Assembly (NCBI RefSeq): GCF_003002815.1
Contig: NZ_PVTF01000024.1
Span: 1 to 64,000, forward strand
Length of the DNA stretch: 64,000 nt
DNA from: Umezawaea tangerina
Lineage (GTDB): Bacteria; Actinomycetota; Actinomycetes; Mycobacteriales; Pseudonocardiaceae
Reading direction: 5' to 3'
The translations under genes and the position numbers were made by a program. The notes below the pieces were generated by a model. That model ran no database searches. It was not told where the DNA came from and saw only the letters and a list, made by a program, of their open reading frames with translations. This document shows, one piece after another, positions 55,575-64,000 of this stretch (the stretch's first letter is position 1; each line of letters starts with the position of its first letter).

Positions 55575-56132
55575 ATGTCCACGGGCGCCATCATCGGCAT
55601 CGTCGTCGTGCTGGTCGTACTTGCTGTGATCGCAGTCCTGTTGAACAAGTACCTCCAGAGGCGGCGGTTGCAGGAGAAGTTCGGCCCTGAGTACGACAGG
55701 GCGGTGGAGGGCAGTGGCGACCGCACGGCTGCGGAGCGCGAGCTGCTCGACCGCCAGAAGAAGCACGCCGAACTGGAAGTGAAGGAGCTGAGCCCGCAGG
55801 CGCGGGACAGCTACGCGCGGCACTGGACCCGCATCCAGGAGCAGTTCGTCGACGCCCCCGCCGGTGCGGTGGCCGAGGCAGATGTGCTCGTGACCGATCT
55901 GATGTCCGAGCGCGGCTACCCGACCGAGGGCTACGAGAAGCAGGCGGAGCTGTTGTCCGTCGAGCACTCGAACACGCTGGAGCACTACCGCTCCGCGCAC
56001 GAGATCTCGCAGCGCGACGAGGCCGGGGACGCCACCACCGAAGACCTGCGCAACGCCATGGTGCACTACCGCACCCTGTTCCAGGACCTCCTCGGCACCA
56101 CGACCACCGACGACCGGGCCCACAAGGCCTGA
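55575..56132 (+). CDS. Membrane-anchored protein, stress-pair member 1
   Basis: A 185-residue protein with one N-terminal transmembrane helix (about 5-24) followed by a basic stretch (NKYLQRRRLQEKFG). A helical domain (about 65-170) with RHWTRIQEQFVDAPAGAVAEADVLVTDLM and LRNAMVHYRTLFQDLL is shared with the next gene product. ATG 55575 has AAGGAGG 5 nt upstream. The family is widespread in actinobacteria but unnamed to me. The promoter suggests general-stress expression. Confidence 0.78.
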   Translation: MSTGAIIGIVVVLVVLAVIAVLLNKYLQRRRLQEKFGPEYDRAVEGSGDRTAAERELLDRQKKHAELEVKELSPQARDSYARHWTRIQEQFVDAPAGAVAEADVLVTDLMSERGYPTEGYEKQAELLSVEHSNTLEHYRSAHEISQRDEAGDATTEDLRNAMVHYRTLFQDLLGTTTTDDRAHKA

Positions 56133-56149
56133 TGAGAGGGAGCGAAACC

Positions 56150-56857
56150 ATGACCGAGCGCCAAGACGTCCGGCCGCTCAGCACTGAGGACCTGCTGCCC
56201 GACGACCGGAACAGGACCGAGGGGCACGCCGACCTCACCGACAAGGGCGAGCACTACGACGACCGCCCGGCCGGGTCGGGGCAGTACGACGACGTGGCCG
56301 TGGACGCCGAGAAGTACGACAACGCCCAGTACGACGACCAGCCGGCGAGCCAGTACGACGAGCAGCCCGCGACGCACGACGACCCGACGGCCGCGCACCA
56401 CGCGGTCGACCACGACACCAGGACCGACGCGGACACCGCGGCGGACGACTCCGTGGACGACCTGCACGACTCGGACGACGTCGTGGCAGACGAGGACACC
56501 GTGGTCGACGAGGACACGGTCGACGACGAGCCGGTGGCGGTCGAGGAGCCGGTGCAGGCGAAGCCCTCCACGAACGACGACGTCTCCATCGCCACGCTGT
56601 TCACCGGCGAGGAGGTCGACCGGTTCCGCACCGAGTGGCGCGGACTGCAAGCCGACTTCGTCGACAGCCCCCGTGACGCCGTGCAGCACGCCGACGAGCT
56701 CGTCGCGCAGGTGATGCAGAGCCTCGCCACCACGTTCGCCGACCACAAGCGGTCGCTCGAAGGCCAGTGGAGCGCGGGCGAGGAAGTCCAGACCGAGGAG
56801 CTGCGGGTGGCGCTGCGCCAGTACCGCGCCTTCTTCGACAAGCTGCTGAACGTCTGA
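56150..56857 (+). CDS. Acidic soluble protein, stress-pair member 2
   Basis: A 235-residue protein. The N-terminal two thirds is highly acidic and repetitive (many YDD, DED and VDE blocks), probably disordered. The C-terminal about 80 residues repeat the partner domain (RTEWRGLQADFVDSPRDAVQHADELV, LRVALRQYRAFFDKLL). AGGGAG lies 7 nt before ATG 56150. It is co-transcribed with member 1 (17-nt gap). No enzyme motif. Confidence 0.78.
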   Translation: MTERQDVRPLSTEDLLPDDRNRTEGHADLTDKGEHYDDRPAGSGQYDDVAVDAEKYDNAQYDDQPASQYDEQPATHDDPTAAHHAVDHDTRTDADTAADDSVDDLHDSDDVVADEDTVVDEDTVDDEPVAVEEPVQAKPSTNDDVSIATLFTGEEVDRFRTEWRGLQADFVDSPRDAVQHADELVAQVMQSLATTFADHKRSLEGQWSAGEEVQTEELRVALRQYRAFFDKLLNV

Positions 56858-56879
56858 ACCACCGCACGCGGTGACCCGC

Positions 56880-56925
56880 GAACCCGTTGCGCACCCGGAA
56901 CGACCACCGGCCGCGCAACGGGTTC
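56880..56925. terminator. Bidirectional terminator
   Basis: GAACCCGTTGCGC / GCGCAACGGGTTC, 13-nt perfect arms, 20-nt loop, between convergent genes. Confidence 0.7.
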
Positions 56926-56939
56926 CGCCGTGTCCGGGG

Positions 56940-57266
56940 TCAGCCGGGGAGCTCGCGGATCTCCATCTCCAGCACGTCGATCTCGTCGTGCACGGCCTCG
57001 TCGAGCAGGTCGTCCAGCAGGGCGGCGCAGTCGGCGTCCGCGCCCCCGAACGTGGGCACCCGCTCCCACCAGACGGCCGGGTTGTTCCAGAACGAGCCGG
57101 ACCCCTGGTCGACACCGGCCAGGCAGCGGAGCTTGGGGTCGTCCTCCGGCAGCAGCCGGACGTACTCGATGAACCGCGCGAGCGCACCGGGGTGGCTCAC
57201 CGGCACCACCCCGTAGCCGCGCAGGCAGTCCTCCAGCTCTGCGAGGAACTCCGCCTTGAACGTCAC
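56940..57266 (-). CDS. Hypothetical protein
   Basis: A 108-residue acidic soluble protein (VTFKAEFLAELEDCLRGYGV start, NPAVWWERVPTFGG, LLDDLLDEAVHDEIDVLEMEI) without a recognised domain. GTG 57266 has GAGG 6 nt upstream, and codon use is normal for the window, so it is probably real. It stands alone, converging on the stress pair. Confidence 0.6.
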   Translation of the reverse strand: MTFKAEFLAELEDCLRGYGVVPVSHPGALARFIEYVRLLPEDDPKLRCLAGVDQGSGSFWNNPAVWWERVPTFGGADADCAALLDDLLDEAVHDEIDVLEMEIRELPG

Positions 57267-57420
57267 GGCACACCTCGATCCGTCCGCCGCGTCGCGGACG
57301 CCGCGCAGCTGCGTCGCACCACGGTACCCCGGTCGAGGCCGGCCGAAGTTCCTGCTAACGGGCGGTTGTCGGCAACGGCTCGGCAACGGTGCCGACGGGT
57401 GTCCTCAGTGGACGGACAGG

Positions 57421-58197
57421 TCACTTCTCCGCGGTCAGCCTGGCCACGAAGCTGAAGCGGTCACCCCGGAACAGGGACCGGACGCGCTCGATCGGCTCGC
57501 CGGCGGTGTCGTAGGAGACGCGGTGCAGCAGCAGCATCGGCAGGGCGGGGTTGTTGCCGACGAGCAGCGCCTCGCGCGGTGTCGCCAGCACCGTCTCGAC
57601 CCGCTCCTCCGCCTCGTCGAACACGACACCGAAGCGGTCGGTCAGGCAGGAGTAGAGCGACGTCGTCGCGTCGAACACGTCCAGCAGGTCGGGGAACCGG
57701 GCGACCGACAGGTAGGTCGACTCCAGCCCCACCCGCTCCTCGTCGGCCAGCAGCACCCGCTCCAGGTGCACGACCGGCGCGCCGACGTCGAGCCTGAGGT
57801 CGCGCGACAGCACCTCGTCGGCGGGCAGCAGCTCGCAGGTGATCACGGTGCGCGCCGGGGCGACCCCCTGGCGGAGCATGCCCTCGGTGTAGCTGACCAG
57901 CGACAGGGGCTGGACGAGCTTGGGCGGGGCGACGAAGGTGCCACTGCCTTGGCGACGTTGCAACTTGCCCTCCAGGACGAGCTCGCCGACCGCCTGCCTC
58001 AGGGTCACCCTGGACACGGAGAAGCGTTCGGCGAGTTCTCGCTCGGACGGTAGCGCGGCACCCTCCCCGAGTGCGTCGACCAACCACAGGAGTTCTGTCT
58101 TGACGGCGTAGTAGCGGGGGATCCGGCCGTGATCGGGGATACCGGCCCGTACCGGGCCGTCGGCCCGGTACGAGGGGATGCGATGCGTAGCAGTCAC
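57421..58197 (-). CDS. GntR/HutC-family regulator (DasR-like)
   Basis: A 258-residue regulator: GntR winged helix (LPSERELAERFSVSRVTLRQAVGELVLEGKLQRRQGSGTFV) and a UTRA effector domain with SYTEGMLRQGV, LESTYLSVARFPDL and the C-terminal VRSLFRGDRFSFVARL, closely following DasR. DasR senses glucosamine-6-phosphate. The effector here is unproven. GTG 58197 is favoured; ATG 58230 is possible. An 11-3-11 perfect palindrome lies inside its 5' coding region. Confidence 0.85.
   Translation of the reverse strand: MTATHRIPSYRADGPVRAGIPDHGRIPRYYAVKTELLWLVDALGEGAALPSERELAERFSVSRVTLRQAVGELVLEGKLQRRQGSGTFVAPPKLVQPLSLVSYTEGMLRQGVAPARTVITCELLPADEVLSRDLRLDVGAPVVHLERVLLADEERVGLESTYLSVARFPDLLDVFDATTSLYSCLTDRFGVVFDEAEERVETVLATPREALLVGNNPALPMLLLHRVSYDTAGEPIERVRSLFRGDRFSFVARLTAEK
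58148..58172. promoter_or_regulatory. Intragenic palindrome in the DasR-like gene
   Basis: CGTACCGGGCC-GTC-GGCCCGGTACG, perfect 11-nt arms within codons about 9-17. It is a possible autoregulatory operator or an mRNA hairpin near the start codon. Confidence 0.4.
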
Positions 58198-58257
58198 GAG
58201 CAGTGAGCCTACGTCGCTCACAGTGCGCATACGAGTGAACCCCGAGTGTGGACCGTC

Positions 58258-59088
58258 TCAGGAAGCCACCGTCGGCGGGTCCGGGATCACATATCCTGAC
58301 GGGCCGACGTTGCGTTCGATGATCTTCCGCCATTCACCGCTCGAGATCATCTTCCGGACGGCGTCGGCGATCTTGGCCTTGCCGGGGGCGTCACCTTTCC
58401 GCAGGCCGATGCCGTATTCCTCCTTGCTGAACGGATGGCCGACCACCCGCAGCAGTTCGGGGTTCTGAGCGGCGTAACCGGCGAGGATCACGTCATCGGT
58501 GGTCATCGCGTCGGCGTTGTCCGCCAGCACCGCCGTGACGCAGTCGCTGAACTTCGGGTACTCGACGAGTTTTACGTTTTTCGCGAACTCCGTCTTCACG
58601 AACTCCGCCGATGTCGTGCCCTGCACGGAGCACAACCTGAGATTGGGATCGTCATTGAGCGACTCGGGTCCGGTGATCCGACCATCGTCCATTCGGACCA
58701 GCAGGTCCTGACCCGCCAGGAAGTACGGACCGACGAAGTCGATGACCTCCTTCCGCTTCTCGGTGATCGAGTAGGTGGAGAGCACCAGATCGACCTGGCC
58801 GGAGGTCAGCAGCTTCTCCCGGTTGGCCGGTTGGGCCTCCGACCAGGTGATTCCCGTCTCATCCACGCCCAGTTCGCCCGCCACGTACCGCGCGACGTCG
58901 ACGTCGATGCCCTTGAACGTCCCGTCCAGCCTCCGCACGCCCAGCCCCGGCTGGTCGAACGAGATGCCGATGTCGATCGTCCCCTTGCCCGCTTTGCCGA
59001 CCAGACCGGACTCGTCACCGGAACCGCAGGCGCCGACGAGCAAAAATGCGGAACAGGCCGCGACCAGCCGCAACAACGATTTCGGCAC
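58258..59088 (-). CDS. Amino-acid-type extracellular solute-binding lipoprotein (family 3)
   Basis: A 276-residue receptor: lipoprotein signal ending LLVGAC, then a family-3 domain (GTIDIGISFDQPGLGVRR, FKGIDVDVARYVAGELG, SEAQPANREKLLTSGQVDLVLSTYSIT, GPYFLAGQDLLVR) as in glutamate/glutamine GluB-type receptors. GTG 59088 with AGGGGAAG upstream. No permease or ATPase adjoins it, so it is an orphan receptor or serves a remote transporter. It lies 60 nt upstream of the DasR-like gene on the same strand. Confidence 0.87.
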   Translation of the reverse strand: MPKSLLRLVAACSAFLLVGACGSGDESGLVGKAGKGTIDIGISFDQPGLGVRRLDGTFKGIDVDVARYVAGELGVDETGITWSEAQPANREKLLTSGQVDLVLSTYSITEKRKEVIDFVGPYFLAGQDLLVRMDDGRITGPESLNDDPNLRLCSVQGTTSAEFVKTEFAKNVKLVEYPKFSDCVTAVLADNADAMTTDDVILAGYAAQNPELLRVVGHPFSKEEYGIGLRKGDAPGKAKIADAVRKMISSGEWRKIIERNVGPSGYVIPDPPTVAS

Positions 59089-59112
59089 TGTTCTTCCCCT
59101 CCGCGGGAGTCG

Positions 59113-59157
59113 TCGACGGACGCATCCGTCGAACACCCGTCCGATAATCGGACGGGT
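59113..59157. promoter_or_regulatory. Two palindromes upstream of the orphan binding protein
   Basis: TCGACGGA-4-TCCGTCGA (59113-59132) and ACCCGTCCGAT-A-ATCGGACGGGT (59135-59157), both perfect, 25-69 nt before the start codon. Likely operator sites or a 5' hairpin. Confidence 0.45.
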
Positions 59158-59309
59158 CATCGGTTATCGGTCCACGTGCTCGCCGGGAATCTAGGCGGCG
59201 AAAACGTTTCCGTCTAGGCCCGATCGCGAAAACGCCATCCTGACCGGTCAAGGATCCGATAAATGTCAACGCTGACGTCGCGAGCCGTAACCGCGATAAG
59301 AAAATCCGA

Positions 59310-62000
<2,691 letters not shown>

Positions 62001-62061
62001 TCTTCCTTGGGTTCGGGTACCCCCACAGTGACCGACCCGGACGGCGAGCGCTGGTCGGCGC

Positions 62062-63237
62062 TCAGTCCCGCGGGTCGTCGGGGTCCAGGCCGTGCAGCGG
62101 GTGGACCGCCCGCCGGGTGTTGCGGATCGCCCCGTCGACCGGGGTGTCGCCGTCGCCGCCCCACGGCGTGAAGGTGGTGTCGGCGGCGTCGGTCATCGAC
62201 GACGGCAGCGGCCGGTTCGGGGCCAGCCGGGAGGCGTGCGACACCCAGCCCGGCGGCAGCGGGACGTTCGGCTCCACGTCGCGGTCCAGCACCGTGGCCA
62301 GCAGGTGCGTCCACGACCTCGGGACCACCCGCAGCAGCTCGTAGCCACCGCCGCCGAGCGCGAGCCACTTCCCGCCGGCGTGCGCCTCGGCGAGGTCGCG
62401 CAGCGCGCGGTAGATCGCCCGGTGGCCGTCCACCGACAGCGAGAGGTCGGCCAGCGGGTCCTCGCGGTGGCTGTCGACGCCGCACTGGGTGACCAGGATC
62501 TGCGGCCGGAACGCGCCGAGCAGGCCGGGCACCACGGCGTGGAAGGCGCGCAGCCAGTTCCCGTCGCGGGTGCCGGGCGGCAGCGGCAGGTTCACCGCCG
62601 TGCCCTCCGCGCCCTTCCCGCCCAGCTCGGCGGGCCAGCCGGTGCCGGGCCACAGCGTCATCGGGTTCTGGTGCACCGAGATCGTCAGGACCCTCGGGTC
62701 GTCGTAGAACGCGTTCTGCACGCCGTCGCCGTGGTGCACGTCGACGTCGACGTAGGCGATCCGGTCGAACCCGTTGTCCAGCAGCCACGAGATCGCGACC
62801 GCGCAGTCGTTGTAGACGCAGAAGCCCGCGGCGTGGTCGCGCATCGCGTGGTGCAGGCCGCCCGCGATGCTGACCGCCCGGTCCGCCTCGCCGGACGCGA
62901 TGCGCCGCGCCGCCTCCATCGTGCCCCCGACGATCAGCGCGGACGCCTCGTGCATCCGCTCGAACACCGGGTTGTCGCTGGTCCCGAGGCCATGACCGAC
63001 GTCCCAGGCCGCGTGCGGGGCCGCCCGGACGGCGTTGAGGTAGGCCGCCTCGTGGACGCGTTCGATGTCGTCGTCGGTCGCCGCGTCGGGGGCGATCAGG
63101 GAGACGCCGTCGAGCACGCCGAGCTCCGTCGCGAGCCGGATCGTGAGATCCAGCCGGACGGGGTTCAGCGGGTGGTCCCCGCCCAGGTCGTACCCGAGGA
63201 AGGACTGGTCCCAGACGACTGCGGCTGCCTTGCCCAT
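62062..63237 (-). CDS. acuC: AcuC-type histone-deacetylase-family protein deacetylase
   Basis: A zinc-dependent lysine deacetylase of 391 residues with the family motifs LHHAMRDHAAGFCVYND, DVDVHHGDGVQNAF (metal Asp/His ligands), SVHQNPMTLWPGTG and GVDSHREDPLADL. In Bacillus, AcuC deacetylates acetyl-CoA synthetase. Here it lies directly upstream of a Pat-like acetyltransferase, giving an opposing enzyme pair. ATG 63237. Confidence 0.92.
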   Translation of the reverse strand: MGKAAAVVWDQSFLGYDLGGDHPLNPVRLDLTIRLATELGVLDGVSLIAPDAATDDDIERVHEAAYLNAVRAAPHAAWDVGHGLGTSDNPVFERMHEASALIVGGTMEAARRIASGEADRAVSIAGGLHHAMRDHAAGFCVYNDCAVAISWLLDNGFDRIAYVDVDVHHGDGVQNAFYDDPRVLTISVHQNPMTLWPGTGWPAELGGKGAEGTAVNLPLPPGTRDGNWLRAFHAVVPGLLGAFRPQILVTQCGVDSHREDPLADLSLSVDGHRAIYRALRDLAEAHAGGKWLALGGGGYELLRVVPRSWTHLLATVLDRDVEPNVPLPPGWVSHASRLAPNRPLPSSMTDAADTTFTPWGGDGDTPVDGAIRNTRRAVHPLHGLDPDDPRD

Positions 63238-63369
63238 GGGTCGCAACCTAGCCCAGATCACAGGTTGGCAGCCCTGCGGACGGCGGGGGCGGCCCGCACC
63301 TAGAGTCCTCCCGAAGACGCCCGCCATCGAGGATGGAACCGCGTCCAACGGAACGAGGTCAGAGCCCCC

Positions 63370-63990
63370 ATGCACATGCGACGAGTCCCCGCGCTGGCCG
63401 CCGCCCTGACCGTGGCCCTGACCCTCGGCCTCGGCGGCTGCGCGCAGAAGATCAACGGCACCGCGGTCATCGCCGCCGACGCGGGCCCGGTCGAGACCAC
63501 CTCGACCACGAAGCCGTCGACCACCGGCAAGGCCCCGACCAGCGCGTCGAAGCCCACCGCCGCGTCGACCGGCTCCACCGGCACGACGGGCAAGCCCACC
63601 GGCAAGATCAAGATCACGACCAAGAAGAAGACCTCCGGCTACGAGAACTGCGACCTGCTCACACCCGCGGAGGTCGGCGCCGCCGTCGGCGCCAAGCCCT
63701 CCCCCACCAAGGGCTGCGTCCAGACCACCTCCGACCCGTTCGCCGTGGTCCTGATGATGGTCACCCTCGCCGAGTACGAGGGGCAGGCCAAGGAGATCGA
63801 GGTGGCGGGCAACACCGCCTACGAGATCAAGGACGGCGAGGACTGCTCCGTCATGGTCATGCTCACCGACGACCCCGACGAGATCACCCCTGCCTTCCTC
63901 GCCTCGGTCACCCCGGTCGACCAGATCGACACCTGCGGCATCGCCCTGAAACTCGCCACCGCAGGCTTCAACAAAATCCCCAACGCCTGA
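63370..63990 (+). CDS. DUF3558-like secreted lipoprotein
   Basis: A 206-residue lipoprotein with signal LTLGLGGC, a Thr/Ser/Lys-rich linker (about 45-90) and a C-terminal domain that opens CDLLTPAEVGAAVGAKPSPTKGC, the DUF3558 pattern common in Pseudonocardiaceae and mycobacteria. Later cysteines (EDCSVMVM, DTCGIALK) could form disulfides. ATG 63370, or 63376. Divergent from acuC by 132 bp. Function unknown. Confidence 0.82.
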   Translation: MHMRRVPALAAALTVALTLGLGGCAQKINGTAVIAADAGPVETTSTTKPSTTGKAPTSASKPTAASTGSTGTTGKPTGKIKITTKKKTSGYENCDLLTPAEVGAAVGAKPSPTKGCVQTTSDPFAVVLMMVTLAEYEGQAKEIEVAGNTAYEIKDGEDCSVMVMLTDDPDEITPAFLASVTPVDQIDTCGIALKLATAGFNKIPNA

Positions 63991-64000
63991 CCCCACCCCG

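Overview
The window comes from a very GC-rich actinomycete. The family-level guess is Pseudonocardiaceae (Saccharothrix, Lentzea or Actinosynnema type). That guess rests on the sigma-factor pair, the many GTG starts, actinobacterial small families (DUF3093, DUF3159, DUF3710, DUF4193, DUF7455, DUF3039, DUF3099, DUF3558) and gene order. From about 2.3 to 18.4 kb the order and orientation match, as I recall it, the Mycobacterium tuberculosis Rv2682c-Rv2703 block: dxs, a TrmA-type RNA methyltransferase, an APC permease, two TrkA proteins, DUF3159, an OB-fold protein, a hydrolase, DUF3710, dut, DUF3093, DUF4193, cei, suhB, ppgK, sigA. The DUF7455 gene, a YihY/BrkB gene and sigB follow, but about 16 kb of extra genes lie between sigA and sigB.

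Layout. 1-290: left edge, leader and tandem promoters of an rRNA operon reading out of the window. 0.4-2.2 kb: two-component system. 2.3-18.4 kb: conserved housekeeping block. 18.9-36 kb: DUF7455, a D-xylose-type ABC importer with a ROK regulator, a DEAD/DEAH helicase, YihY, a YciO-type protein, DUF3039, pseudouridine catabolism (psuG-psuK), DUF3099, a PucR-type regulator, a methyltransferase with dtd, and sigB. 36-40 kb: a kinase-like phosphotransferase, class I fumarase and two paralogous lipoproteins. 40.3-50 kb: a divergent catabolic locus that encodes the oxidative hexuronate/glucarate route to 2-oxoglutarate, with its own ABC importer and IclR regulator. 50-54.9 kb: a TetR-type regulator and two DrrAB-like ABC exporters. 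55.5-57.3 kb: a paralogous stress-type gene pair and an orphan. 57.4-59.1 kb: a DasR-like GntR regulator and an orphan solute-binding lipoprotein. 59.3-63.2 kb: acuC and a GNAT/acyl-CoA-synthetase fusion, a reversible lysine-acylation pair. 63.4-64 kb: a DUF3558-like lipoprotein.

The most unusual feature is a dispersed repeat of about 280-310 bp, present in three full copies (14571-14850, 32483-32763 inverted, 54876-55184) plus a tail-only remnant (19211-19322). Each full copy carries a perfect 24-bp-stem, 9-nt-loop palindrome. Its outer stem differs between copies but stays perfectly paired because both arms changed together. A string of small hairpins follows, also with paired changes. Two of these copies are accompanied by PafBC-like promoter motifs (TGTC-box, 8 nt, TANNNT). 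A second hairpin system, a 66-bp tandem array, ends the hexuronate operon.

All functions are assigned by reading translated sequence from memory of protein families. No database search was run, and promoter and operator calls are pattern matches.
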